NCBI GenBank assembly: GCA_015056945.1
Contig: SVFH01000012.1
Location: 30,561 to 94,560, forward strand
Source: Lachnospiraceae bacterium
GTDB lineage: Bacteria; Bacillota; Clostridia; Lachnospirales; Lachnospiraceae
Direction of reading: 5' to 3'
Length of the DNA: 64,000 bases
A program made the translations under genes and the position numbers. Of the stretch, positions 25,702-33,712 are shown one piece after another (within the stretch, counting starts at the first letter, position 1; every line of letters starts with the position of its first letter). The notes beneath the pieces are model-generated. The model ran no database searches. It saw only the letters and a list, made by a program, of their open reading frames with translations, and was not told the origin of the DNA.

Positions 25702-25753
25702 AAGCCTTCTTTTCGATAACACTAATAATAGTGAAGAAAAGGAGGCTTTTTCT
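25702..25753 (+). terminator. Intrinsic terminator after phosphatase gene
   Basis: A 13-bp stem AAGCCTTCTTTTC (25702-25714) with GAAAAGGAGGCTT (25736-25748), one wobble, then TTTTC. The AAGGAGG within the 3' arm doubles as ribosome site for the ATG at 25754. Confidence 0.88.
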
Positions 25754-25918
25754 ATGCGTGTTAAATTATGGACAGTGTTTTTTGTAATTCTGGCAATTCT
25801 ATGTTTGTATGGTTGTGAAGAAAAAGAACGATCACAGGATGAAATGGTATTAAATCCAGGCCCCGTCAATCGTAACAATCTGACCTGTGAAGTAAGCAGG
25901 CATTTCTATAATATGTAG
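25754..25918 (+). CDS. Small predicted lipoprotein, possibly truncated
   Basis: A 54-codon frame with lysine/arginine N-terminus, hydrophobic core and lipobox LYGC (Cys21), then a charged tail of 33 residues. AAGGAGG, embedded in the preceding terminator stem, lies 7 bp before the ATG. The last 23 codons lie antisense to the end of the convergent SDR gene. The plausible signal peptide argues for a real or recently truncated lipoprotein; the overlap and lack of a domain argue for decay. The family is not recognised. Confidence 0.4.
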   Translation: MRVKLWTVFFVILAILCLYGCEEKERSQDEMVLNPGPVNRNNLTCEVSRHFYNM

Positions 25919-26569
25919 GGCGGCCTGAGCAACTTCCTGCGGTGCTGCAGGACGTCCCAAAGGAATTTCTTCGAATAATGCGTTGCGTTCTTCTTGTGAG
26001 AAACAGGCATTCATTTCGGTATCAACGAAACCGCATGCAAGTGCGTTGACGGTAATGCCGCTTGGGCCGACTTCTTTGGCAAGCGCTTTGGTAAAGGTAT
26101 TTAGTCCTCCCTTGGAAGCAGAATAGGCGACTTCCATGGAAGCGCCAACTGTTCCCCAGACGGAAGAGATATTGAGAATTCGTCCAAATCCATTTCGTAA
26201 CATGTGAGGTAAACCGTATTTGCTTGTATAGAATGCGGAAGAAAGATTTACGGACAGAATTTCATCCCATTCAGATATTTCCATATCCTGCAATAAACCG
26301 ACGTGAGAAATGCCGGCGTTGTTAATAATAATATCAGGAGCGGGAATTTCACTAAAAAGTGCTTCTACGCAAACCGCATCTCCCATATTACAACATTTGG
26401 AAATGACATGAATATGGTATGTTTCAGAAAGCCTGGCGGCTTCTTTTATTAAAGTATCATAAGAATTTCTGCAGGTTAGAATCAAGTTGTAGCCTTTTTC
26501 GGCAAATGCTTCTGCAATATATGCACCGATACCGCGTGATGCACCGGTAATTAATACGTAAGAATTCAT
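25850..26569 (-). CDS. Short-chain dehydrogenase/reductase, FabG-like
   Basis: A 239-residue NAD(P)-dependent oxidoreductase of the classical SDR type. Cofactor motif TGASRGIG (about residues 8-15), NNAGIS, catalytic serine in NISSVWG, and YSASKGG with the catalytic Tyr and Lys are present. FabG-like sequence at the C-terminus ends GQIVTIDGAW. It could reduce a 3-oxoacyl-ACP or another keto substrate; no fatty-acid genes are near, so FabG itself is not claimed. ATG 26567-26569 has AAGGAG 7 bp upstream; GTG immediately before is an alternative. It is monocistronic on the - strand. Confidence 0.88.
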   Translation of the reverse strand: MNSYVLITGASRGIGAYIAEAFAEKGYNLILTCRNSYDTLIKEAARLSETYHIHVISKCCNMGDAVCVEALFSEIPAPDIIINNAGISHVGLLQDMEISEWDEILSVNLSSAFYTSKYGLPHMLRNGFGRILNISSVWGTVGASMEVAYSASKGGLNTFTKALAKEVGPSGITVNALACGFVDTEMNACFSQEERNALFEEIPLGRPAAPQEVAQAALHIIEMPAYFTGQIVTIDGAWI

Positions 26570-26794
26570 CACAATGCTCCTTGGTTTGAATTAATCAGTA
26601 AGGATTGGTGTGTCAGCATATTGTATATGAATGCACAGGGGGCTTGCACACGAAATCCTCTAGGTTAAGTATAGTGTATGGGAGAGAACTTTTCAATTCA
26701 TTTTATCTGGTCTAAATAGTAGAGAAATGAAAAAAGATGTGGTAAAATAGAGGTGAAAATTTCAGAGAGAAGTCATTGATAAAGGAGAATGGAC

Positions 26795-27703
26795 ATGCGT
26801 GATTTGGTAATTATCGGCTCCGGGCCGGCCGGGCTGGCGGCAGCAATTTATGCAGCCCGTGCAAAAATAGATGCTGTTATGCTTGAAAAAGCAGGATTTG
26901 GAGGCGGTGCGGTTTTAAATACGTACGAGGTAGACAACTATCCCGGATTGCCCGGTGAAAGCGGATTCTCGCTTGCGGAAAAGTTTGAGAATCATGCAAA
27001 AAAGGTTGGGGCAACGATTGAGACGGCAGAAGTGCAACGCTTGGAGAAAACAGACAATGGTTATCGTGTTCTGTGCGAAGAAGGCAGTTATGAAGCCAAA
27101 AGCATTATCTTGGCAACCGGTGCAAAACATGCGAAATTAGGTGTTCCGGGAGAAGAAGAGCTTGCGGGTATGGGGGTGTCCTATTGTGCCACCTGTGACG
27201 GTGCTTTTTTTGCTGACCGTGAAGTTGCTGTTGTCGGAGGCGGTGATGTGGCGGTAGAGGACGCTATTTTCCTTGCCAGAACCTGCAAAAAAGTATATTT
27301 GATTCATCGAAGAGATTCTCTTCGCGCTGCACAGGTATTGCAGGACGCATTGTTTGCCTGCGAGAATGTGGAAGTGATTTGGGACAGTGTTGTAGAAGAA
27401 ATTTGCGGTAACGACTGCGTAGAGGAACTTCGTATTCGCAATGTTCAAACCGGTGCAGAACACAGACTGGCTGTGCAGGGCGTTTTTGTTGCAGTAGGTA
27501 TCCTTCCGAATTCGGAAGCGTTTAAGGATTTCGTTAAATGTGATGAGAAGGGTTATGTTATTGCCGGAGAAGACGGAAGAACTTCTTTGCCGCTTGTTTA
27601 TGCAGTGGGAGATGTCAGAACCAAAGAATTGCGCCAGATTATTACTGCGGTTGCAGATGGTGCAAATGCTATTACCTCTTTGCAAAAAGATATTCTGATT
27701 TAA
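26795..27703 (+). CDS. trxB: Thioredoxin reductase
   Basis: A 302-residue flavoprotein. FAD site GSGPAGLAAAIYAARA at the N-terminus, redox-active CATC near residue 133, NAD(P)H site VVGGGDVAVEDA, and C-terminal FAD block YAVGDVRTKELRQI. It reduces thioredoxin with NADPH in the cytoplasm. AAAGGAG at 26781-26787 is 7 bp from ATG 26795 but only 1 bp from the in-frame ATG 26789, so 26795 is preferred. No thioredoxin gene is adjacent. Confidence 0.93.
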   Translation: MRDLVIIGSGPAGLAAAIYAARAKIDAVMLEKAGFGGGAVLNTYEVDNYPGLPGESGFSLAEKFENHAKKVGATIETAEVQRLEKTDNGYRVLCEEGSYEAKSIILATGAKHAKLGVPGEEELAGMGVSYCATCDGAFFADREVAVVGGGDVAVEDAIFLARTCKKVYLIHRRDSLRAAQVLQDALFACENVEVIWDSVVEEICGNDCVEELRIRNVQTGAEHRLAVQGVFVAVGILPNSEAFKDFVKCDEKGYVIAGEDGRTSLPLVYAVGDVRTKELRQIITAVADGANAITSLQKDILI

Positions 27704-27739
27704 ATAGATGTAGAAAATATAAGCAAAATGTTACGAAAA

Positions 27740-27773
27740 GATTTCGGACTTATGTCCGGAATCTTTGTTTGTT
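27740..27773 (+). terminator. Intrinsic terminator after trxB
   Basis: GATTTCGGAC (27740-27749) pairs with GTCCGGAATC (27754-27763), one wobble, loop TTAT, followed by TTTGTTTGTT. Confidence 0.88.
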
Positions 27774-27801
27774 CATGGGAAGTACGACGTTGGTTAAAAG
27801 A

Positions 27802-27830
27802 TTGACAAATGGGTAAAATAATGCTATATT
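27802..27830 (+). promoter_or_regulatory. SigmaA promoter of the NlpC/P60 gene
   Basis: TTGACA (27802-27807), 17-bp spacer, TATATT (27825-27830), giving a leader of about 65 nt. Confidence 0.85.
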
Positions 27831-27901
27831 ATTAATTGATGTAACAAATTCGTAACAAAACGTGACGAAAAATTAACATCTTAATTTAGAAAGGATCTTT
27901 T

Positions 27902-29278
27902 ATGAGACGCAAGAAACTGGTATATGGTATATGTGCTTCAGTGATAGCAACAGCAATAATCAGTGTTGCTAATCCCGCAGGTGCAATTGATTTCACAGAA
28001 CTTCCGGCAGCCGGTGCAGCAGTGGCACTTGGCGAAGGTTCTTCTTATGAAGAAGTGCAGGGAACAATTGCTGCTTATGTAGAAGCGACCAAGGATACTA
28101 CAGATAATAAAGAACTTCTTTTACTCGATTTAACAAATGAGACCGAAGTTGTTCGTGCAACAGAGGAGGAAACACAAGAGGTTTCAACACCGGTTGCGAC
28201 AGAAGCGCTTCCTGAGGTAATTGTAGCAACAAGTGAGAAGGTTACCGAAGAGAAAGCAGAATGGACAGCTGATGCAGAAGAAGCTGTTTTGATTAAAGAA
28301 GATAACGAGTTGATTCCGGTTGAACTTTTAGACGTTCCGGGAGCTGATATTGCAGTAGAAGACCCGAATTCGGAGTTTTCCAAGCTTGTGATTGCACAGG
28401 TTGACAGATATGTAAATGTACGTGCAGAGGCAGATACAGAATCAGAAGTAGTTGGTAAGTTATATGATAATTCTGTTGGTACTCTGATTGAAGAGAAAGA
28501 TGGCTGGTATCAGATTGAATCCGGCAAGGTGAAAGGTTATGTTAAGAGCGAGTTCTGTGTAACCGGTAAGGATGCTGTTGAGCTTGTGAAAGAGGTTGGA
28601 ACCAGAGTTGCTACTGTGAAAACAGACGCATTAAAGGTTCGTACGGAAGCAAGTCTTGAAGCGCCTGTTCTTGGCCTTGTTCCCAATGAAGAGGATTTGA
28701 CCGTTCTCGAGGAAACAGACGGTTGGGTTAAGGTATCCGTTGAAGAAGGTGACGGATATGTATCGGCAGACTTTGTAGAACTTCGTACGGATTTTGTACA
28801 GGCAGAATCAAGAGAAGATGAATTGAAGCGTCTGGAAGCTGAAGCAGCTGCAAGAAGAGAAGCTTTGCGTGCAGCACAGACAACGACAGCGCTGAAGAAG
28901 ACAACAGTTGTTCCGGAAATTACCGGCGGTACTGAAATGGGTAGAGCAGTTGTGGAATATGCTTGCCAGTTTGTAGGAAATCCCTACGTATACGGCGGTA
29001 CAAGCTTGACAAACGGAGCAGATTGTTCAGGCTTTGTAATGAGTGTATATGCTAACTTTGGCGTATCCCTGCCTCATTCCTCTAAAGCGGATCGTACTGT
29101 AGGATATGCGGTAGACGGACTTGCAAATGCGCAGCCGGGTGATTTGATTTGTTATTCCGGTCATGTTGCACTTTACATTGGTAATAACCAGATCGTACAT
29201 GCAAGTTCAAGCAAAACAGGTATAATTATTTCGAATGCAGATTACAAGGCTGTATTGGCAGTAAGAAGAATTTTTTAA
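27902..29278 (+). CDS. Secreted SH3-domain NlpC/P60 peptidoglycan hydrolase
   Basis: A 458-residue exported protein: signal peptide (residues 1-28, cleavage after AGA), an acidic Thr/Glu-rich region to about 150, and two bacterial SH3 domains (about 165-215 and 235-295, each with YVNVR or LKVRTEAS). A short coiled-coil linker leads to a C-terminal NlpC/P60 domain (about 340-458) with catalytic C375 (DCSGF), H421 (GHVALY) and H433 (IVHASS). It cleaves the D-Glu to diamino-acid bond or similar in peptidoglycan stem peptides during wall remodelling. Its own promoter and terminator make it monocistronic. Confidence 0.92.
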   Translation: MRRKKLVYGICASVIATAIISVANPAGAIDFTELPAAGAAVALGEGSSYEEVQGTIAAYVEATKDTTDNKELLLLDLTNETEVVRATEEETQEVSTPVATEALPEVIVATSEKVTEEKAEWTADAEEAVLIKEDNELIPVELLDVPGADIAVEDPNSEFSKLVIAQVDRYVNVRAEADTESEVVGKLYDNSVGTLIEEKDGWYQIESGKVKGYVKSEFCVTGKDAVELVKEVGTRVATVKTDALKVRTEASLEAPVLGLVPNEEDLTVLEETDGWVKVSVEEGDGYVSADFVELRTDFVQAESREDELKRLEAEAAARREALRAAQTTTALKKTTVVPEITGGTEMGRAVVEYACQFVGNPYVYGGTSLTNGADCSGFVMSVYANFGVSLPHSSKADRTVGYAVDGLANAQPGDLICYSGHVALYIGNNQIVHASSSKTGIIISNADYKAVLAVRRIF

Positions 29279-29297
29279 TCCCATATAATTGAATCCC

Positions 29298-29327
29298 AAA
29301 AAGCATATGCATTGCATATGCTTTTTT
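29298..29327 (+). terminator. Intrinsic terminator after NlpC/P60 gene
   Basis: GCATATGC arms around ATT, flanked by AAAAA and TTTTTT, so it can work in both directions. Confidence 0.88.
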
Positions 29328-29328
29328 A

Positions 29329-29450
29329 TTGCATAGGAAATTCCTATGCAATAAAAAGCTTCGCTAAGGATGCACACTCGCGCGTAAGGAGGGTGTTGCT
29401 GTCGCAACCGCGCTCGGCGCGAGAGTCCGTTTGCGGACTCTTTGTTCTTC
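29329..29450. repeat. Post-terminator palindromic repeat, copy B
   Basis: Same architecture as copy A: identical 23-nt palindrome at 29329-29351, AAAAAGCTTCGCTAAGGATG, GTTGC/GCAAC hairpin (about 29395-29408), a GC-rich CTCGCGC/GCGCGAG pair, and closing hairpin GAGTCCG/CGGACTC (29423-29440) with TTTGTTC. It starts 2 bp behind the terminator of the NlpC/P60 gene. No coding potential on either strand. Confidence 0.82.
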
Positions 29451-29738
29451 ATTGGGAATTCTGATGAAAAAACAATTCATGCAGAGTTCATCCGTAAACT
29501 TTTTGCAGAATGCGTAGAATGTGTGTTGCTTATTCTTTGCTACACACACATGCATCTCATTTTGTATAAAATAAGAAACTGACAAGTTTTATATATATAT
29601 GGCGTAGTCAATTGCCAAACATACATTTTGTTCATTTTTGCTAAAAACAGTTGCCTGAAATTGTATCTCGTCAATTTGACTAAAAAAGCAAAAATCAATA
29701 GAGATTTGTAGAAATTTGTCGAAAAGTGCAAAAAAAAG
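29451..29738. other. AT-rich non-coding stretch
   Basis: Between the repeat and the DnaA-box cluster I see no gene, terminator or recognisable RNA. Short minus-strand frames are rich in Phe/Tyr/Cys and lack ribosome sites, as expected for chance frames in AT-rich DNA. Confidence 0.5.
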
Positions 29739-29947
29739 TTATCCACATAAAAAAACGCAAATAATCCCATAAAATCAATTTATACACTAAGTTATACACA
29801 TTATCCACAGAATTATTGACCAAAAAAGTCGGATTTTTACGTAAACCCTGTGAACAAGTGTTTTGTACACAAAGTAGAAAATGAAATAAATATCGAAAAA
29901 AGTGGAAAAAGTATTGACTTTTGTACTGTCAAAAAAGTAGTGAACAA
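29739..29947. promoter_or_regulatory. DnaA-box cluster upstream of hpf
   Basis: Perfect DnaA boxes TTATCCACA at 29739-29747 and 29801-29809; TTATACACA at 29792-29800, directly abutting the latter; near matches TTATACACT at 29780-29788, TTGTTCACA (- strand, 29849-29857), TTGTACACA at 29863-29871 and TTGTTCACT (- strand, 29939-29947). Seven box-like sites in 210 bp of very AT-rich DNA are far above chance. No dnaA, dnaN or rpmH is nearby and gene direction does not switch here, so this is unlikely to be oriC. It may titrate DnaA or let DnaA control hpf. Confidence 0.65.
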
Positions 29948-29980
29948 TTTGTTAAATTTTATCTACAATTACAGAAAATA

Positions 29981-30009
29981 TTGCAAAAACGCATACAATA
30001 TGATATAAT
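29981..30009 (+). promoter_or_regulatory. SigmaA promoter of hpf
   Basis: TTGCAA (29981-29986), 17-bp spacer, TATAAT (30004-30009), about 90 bp before the hpf start. Confidence 0.8.
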
Positions 30010-30107
30010 GATTTCAAGCAAATGAAGAGAGTGTGAAAGGAGCGATTTGCTTGGAATCCAAATATAGAGAGGGATTCTTGAATATCGTATGAAAGGAATG
30101 ATTTATA

Positions 30108-30635
30108 ATGAAATTTAATATCGTTGGAAAAAATATTGATGTAACACCTGGACTTCGTTCTGCAGTTGAAGATAAGATTGGAAAGCTTGAAAAGTATTTC
30201 ACAAAGGAAACAGAAATACAAGTTACGTTAAGCGTTGAGAAGGACAGACAGAAAATTGAAGTTACCATTCCTGTGAAGGGAAATATCATTCGTTCCGAGC
30301 AAGTGAGCAATGATATGTATGTATCAATTGATCTTGTAGAAGAGATTATCGAAAGACAGTTAAAGAAATATAAGAATAAGCTGGTAGACCGTAAGCACAG
30401 CAATGATTTCTTTAGTCAGGATTATATCGAGAAAGATTTCATGGATGAAGAAGAGGTTCGTATCATCCGCTCAAAGAAGTTTGATATTAAGCCGATGTAT
30501 CCGGAAGATGCATGTGTTCAGATGGAACTGCTTGGACATAATTTCTTTGTATTCAACAATGCTGAAACAGATCAGATTTGTGTTGTATATAAGAGAAAAG
30601 GGAATACATACGGTATGATTGAACCGGATGTATAG
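30108..30635 (+). CDS. hpf: Long-form ribosome hibernation promoting factor
   Basis: A 175-residue protein of the long HPF/RaiA class. The N-terminal S30AE domain (about residues 1-100) starts MKFNIVGKNIDVTPGLR, followed by a linker and the C-terminal dimerisation domain (about 118-175, VRIIRSKKFDIKPMYPEDA and GMIEPD). Long HPF joins two 70S ribosomes into inactive 100S dimers in stationary phase or stress. GAAAGGA precedes ATG 30108. Its promoter lies just behind the DnaA-box cluster. As in many Firmicutes, secA and prfB are nearby, here with other genes inserted between. Confidence 0.93.
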   Translation: MKFNIVGKNIDVTPGLRSAVEDKIGKLEKYFTKETEIQVTLSVEKDRQKIEVTIPVKGNIIRSEQVSNDMYVSIDLVEEIIERQLKKYKNKLVDRKHSNDFFSQDYIEKDFMDEEEVRIIRSKKFDIKPMYPEDACVQMELLGHNFFVFNNAETDQICVVYKRKGNTYGMIEPDV

Positions 30636-30655
30636 AATTTAAGAAGTGAATAAAA

Positions 30656-30688
30656 AACCGCCCATTCTAATGGGCGGTTTATTTTTTC
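30656..30688. terminator. Bidirectional terminator between hpf and YdjG-like gene
   Basis: AAACCGCCCATT (30656-30667) pairs with AATGGGCGGTTT (30670-30681), with T runs on both strands, serving the convergent genes on each side. Confidence 0.9.
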
Positions 30689-30713
30689 AAGGAAAGATAT
30701 TACTACGCTAAAA

Positions 30714-31853
30714 TTAGCCGAAGATACTCTGGATTGTTTCCATGAGTCCTGCGCATCCGAAGATAAGCAATAAAACGGTGATTACAGCGAGAATCGTAAA
30801 TAATACTTTCCAGAAGGAAATCGGTGTTTTGCCTGTTACTTTACCGGTTTGACCATTTACCATGAACTGGTATACCTTCCCATTATACTGGAAAGAAGAA
30901 ATCCAAATGGGAAGCATCAGATATTTGTATGTAATATTGGTGTAAGATGTACTTAATCGCAAATTTCTGACGTGATCTGCGTTCTTTTCGTGTCTGATTT
31001 TTTTGTTGATTGCACTGCTTAAACGGGAGTGAATTGCGTTCTTGGCAAGTTCCCAGCCGTCCTTTAGACCGATGGAATAACGTTCAGCAAGGAAACCGGC
31101 TACGAATTCCGGTTTGTAGGTTTTGTTGTCGGCTGTGTTGAAGGGCTCTACACCCTTTAACATACTTGTATCGTGCCGTGTGGAAGCAAGGACGAGCTGG
31201 TCGTCAATAAACTCGCTGTATGTACCTTTGGTGCGATACCAGTCGGTTTCGATTTTGACATTGCCTTCTCTGTCTTTGACACGGCGGTCTTTACCGTAGG
31301 AAGCGCTGTAATGTGTATTGGTCTGTGCATCAAATGTCCAGTAAGGTAAATAAATGCCTTTAAAAGAGTCGGGACGGGCAGATTCTTTGGCCAGTTTGGG
31401 GCAGAAGAATTTTTGGCCAATCCATTTTTTAAAGTTTGCAGATGCTACATCAGAAGAAATTTGGAAAGGAACAACACCATTTGGAGCAAGCGTATCTTTG
31501 GCTTGAGCCTCCATAACCTGGTTGGAACCGCAGTAGGGACATTCGCTTGCGACATCCAGTGCGTCGTAAATGGTTTCGGCGCTACAGTTCTTACAAATAA
31601 CGGTTTTCTTTTCTGCTCCCCAGTTACAATTTCCGGTTTGCTCGGCTTTGAAAAAGTCCAGTTCTTCTGCGCTGGGAGGAAGTTCCTCGTCCTGTGAAAT
31701 TTCTTCTTCGTATCCGCAATAGGGACATACTGTTTTGCCGGTATCGGGGTCATAATTCATTGTACCGTCACATTGAGGACATTTGCGGTCGGTTTCTTCT
31801 TTCGTGTCAGTGATATTTGGCGCTATTTGATCCATTTCATTGAAATCGCTCAT
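30714..31853 (-). CDS. YdjG-like zinc-ribbon membrane protein
   Basis: A 379-residue protein. Two zinc ribbons in the N-terminal third: CPQC...CPYC (about residues 27-47) and CKNC...CPYC (about 83-103). A soluble beta-rich domain follows (PYWTFDAQTNTHY typical of the family), then one membrane helix near the C-terminus (about 350-372). It resembles Bacillus subtilis YdjG (TFIIB-type zinc-ribbon family), which is encoded with PspA and the SPFH protein YdjI in a membrane-stress operon. Here the SPFH gene is directly upstream. ATG 31851-31853 follows AAAGGAG. The exact biochemical role is unknown. Confidence 0.82.
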   Translation of the reverse strand: MSDFNEMDQIAPNITDTKEETDRKCPQCDGTMNYDPDTGKTVCPYCGYEEEISQDEELPPSAEELDFFKAEQTGNCNWGAEKKTVICKNCSAETIYDALDVASECPYCGSNQVMEAQAKDTLAPNGVVPFQISSDVASANFKKWIGQKFFCPKLAKESARPDSFKGIYLPYWTFDAQTNTHYSASYGKDRRVKDREGNVKIETDWYRTKGTYSEFIDDQLVLASTRHDTSMLKGVEPFNTADNKTYKPEFVAGFLAERYSIGLKDGWELAKNAIHSRLSSAINKKIRHEKNADHVRNLRLSTSYTNITYKYLMLPIWISSFQYNGKVYQFMVNGQTGKVTGKTPISFWKVLFTILAVITVLLLIFGCAGLMETIQSIFG

Positions 31854-31872
31854 ACGTATAACTCCTTTCTTC

Positions 31873-31913
31873 AAAAACAGCGGTTTATGCAAAAGTAGCA
31901 TGAACCGCTGTTT
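31873..31913 (-). terminator. Terminator/attenuator between the SPFH and zinc-ribbon genes
   Basis: On the - strand, AAACAGCGGTTCATGC pairs with GCATAAACCGCTGTTT (16-bp stem with one mismatch), followed by TTTTTG. It lies only 20 bp before the YdjG-like start, so it probably reduces read-through from the SPFH gene. A weaker hairpin (TGTGCGC/GCGCATT area) is at about 31950-31980. Confidence 0.8.
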
Positions 31914-32027
31914 GTTCGACTCATAGGATTCACCTGCAAATCGAAACACTTCATGTGAATGCGCTATTTGCGCACATTTTTAAGTTGCTGTCAGTAGAAA
32001 CAAAGTTTCACTTTCAACACACATAAA

Positions 32028-33422
32028 TTACTGAATATCGCTTTCGTCAAAAACGTCACCGCATTCAGGACAGAACTTAGGCGGATTTGTAGGATCAGCA
32101 GGTTCCCAACCGCATTTATCGCATTTATAAAGTGGTGCGCCTGCGGGTTTCTTAGAACCGCATTCCTGACAGAACTTACCTTTGTTTACCGCACCACAGG
32201 AACAGGTCCATCCTGTTGCATCAGCGGGTTTTGCAGCGCCGCATTCACGACAGAATTTGCCGGAATTTCCGGAAGTTCCGCAAGCACAGGTCCATCCTGC
32301 ATCAGCAGGAGCCATTGCTGCCGGAGCTGCCTGAGGAGCTGCAGCCTGTTGCTGCTGGCCCATTGCAAAGAGGTTTGCAGCATTCACACCGCTGCCGCCT
32401 CCGGCCATCTGTGCCATGTTCATACCTGCAAATGCCATCATAGGACCTGCATTCTCGTTAGATGCTGCAGCTTCCATTGCGTTAGCCTGAGCAGTAACCA
32501 TACGTGCAGCTGCCATATTAACGTTAGTGAATACAGCTGTATCCTGGAAGGATTTGATTCTGTCTTCATCTTCCTTGGTTGCTTTCAAGGTGTTGAAAGT
32601 AACAGATACAACTTTTAAACCTCTAAGCTCGCCCCATTTCTTGGAGAGCTGTTCGTTCAATCTGTCTGTTAAGTCATCTGTAAGTGTAGTAATCTGGCTG
32701 TAACGAAGACCAACATCTGAGAAGGAACCGAGTGCCGGCTGAAGAGCGGTCATAAACTCGGAACGAAGGATGCTGTGAATCTCTTTTTTGTTGAATTCGC
32801 TTGTGAAGTTTGTACAAACAAAAGTATAGAAGCGAATCGGGTCACTGATCATGTAAGAGAATTCACCGTTACACATAAGGCTGATATCACCCTGGAAACC
32901 GGTTACTTTATCATGGATAAAGAACGGAATCGGGCTGGAAGTTCCCCATAAGTTGTTACGAACTTCCTTGATATTGATGAAATATACTCTTTGATCCTTG
33001 GGGATTTCTCCGCCGAAAGCGAAACGCTTACCAAGAGCAATGAAAGAATTTTTGATGTTCTCACCTAAGTTTCCGTAAAAAATGGAAGGTTCTGTGGAAC
33101 CATCGTAAATAAATTCACCCGGAGTAGCACAGATTTCAGTAACCTTACCCTGATCAACAAGGATCATACACTGACCTTCATTGACTGCGATTACAGAACC
33201 GTTGGAAATGATGTTGTCATTTCCTTTGTTCATTCCTTTTTGATTCTTATTCTTACCTTTTACAGCGAGAACGCCTTCGGGAAATGCGTCGCAGTAAAAA
33301 TACTCACGATACTGATCGCTTACAACAGAACCAAGTGATGAAACAGCATTTCCAAGAATGTTGCCACCGGCTGTTTTAACCATACTTCCAAGTGTTTCTG
33401 CAGTTGCTTTAATTAAACCCAT
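32028..33422 (-). CDS. YdjI-like SPFH protein with C-terminal zinc ribbons
   Basis: A 464-residue protein. An N-terminal amphipathic segment precedes an SPFH-like domain (about residues 40-300) of the YdjI / virion-core-protein-like family. An Ala/Gln/Met-rich linker (about 300-370) leads to three short zinc-ribbon units: CACG...CREC, CSCG...CQEC and CDKCG...CPEC. In Bacillus subtilis YdjI recruits a PspA/YdjG/YdjH complex to stressed membranes. Here it is paired with a YdjG-like gene, but no PspA gene is seen in this window. GGGAGG lies upstream of the start on the - strand. It is separate from flotillin (8110). Confidence 0.85.
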   Translation of the reverse strand: MGLIKATAETLGSMVKTAGGNILGNAVSSLGSVVSDQYREYFYCDAFPEGVLAVKGKNKNQKGMNKGNDNIISNGSVIAVNEGQCMILVDQGKVTEICATPGEFIYDGSTEPSIFYGNLGENIKNSFIALGKRFAFGGEIPKDQRVYFINIKEVRNNLWGTSSPIPFFIHDKVTGFQGDISLMCNGEFSYMISDPIRFYTFVCTNFTSEFNKKEIHSILRSEFMTALQPALGSFSDVGLRYSQITTLTDDLTDRLNEQLSKKWGELRGLKVVSVTFNTLKATKEDEDRIKSFQDTAVFTNVNMAAARMVTAQANAMEAAASNENAGPMMAFAGMNMAQMAGGGSGVNAANLFAMGQQQQAAAPQAAPAAMAPADAGWTCACGTSGNSGKFCRECGAAKPADATGWTCSCGAVNKGKFCQECGSKKPAGAPLYKCDKCGWEPADPTNPPKFCPECGDVFDESDIQ

Positions 33423-33494
33423 TTGTTTTCCTCCCTAATGATATGTTTTATATGTATGTAAGAGGAACGCAAAGTATAAATCGCGTTCAAATAT

Positions 33495-33523
33495 ATTATA
33501 GTTTCTTTTCGACAAAAAGTCTA
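33495..33523 (-). promoter_or_regulatory. Promoter of the SPFH gene
   Basis: On the - strand TAGACT (33518-33523) and TATAAT (33495-33500) are 17 bp apart, about 75 bp before the start codon. The opposite strand has a TATAAT at 33636-33641 that may serve the EAL gene. Confidence 0.65.
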
Positions 33524-33712
33524 TGTGTTTTTAGTAATTTGGGGAATTTGCGGAATAGAATGACCTAATATGCAAAAAAGTGAAAAAATAGGCAGAAATT
33601 TCTGCAAAATACTTTATAAATAAAGAAAAAAGACCTATAATATATATTAGGAAAGTGTGGTGTGTTCGATATAATCCGTTTGTGCTTTATGGCGGAGAAA
33701 GGAGCATGTTCT

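Noticed and set aside
27831..27901. c-di-AMP (ydaO) riboswitch before the NlpC/P60 gene
   Set aside because: Such riboswitches often precede cell-wall hydrolases, but the leader here is only about 65 nt and lacks the conserved motifs.
29739..29947. Chromosomal replication origin
   Set aside because: DnaA boxes are present, but there is no dnaA, dnaN, rpmH or gyrase nearby and gene orientation does not diverge from this point.
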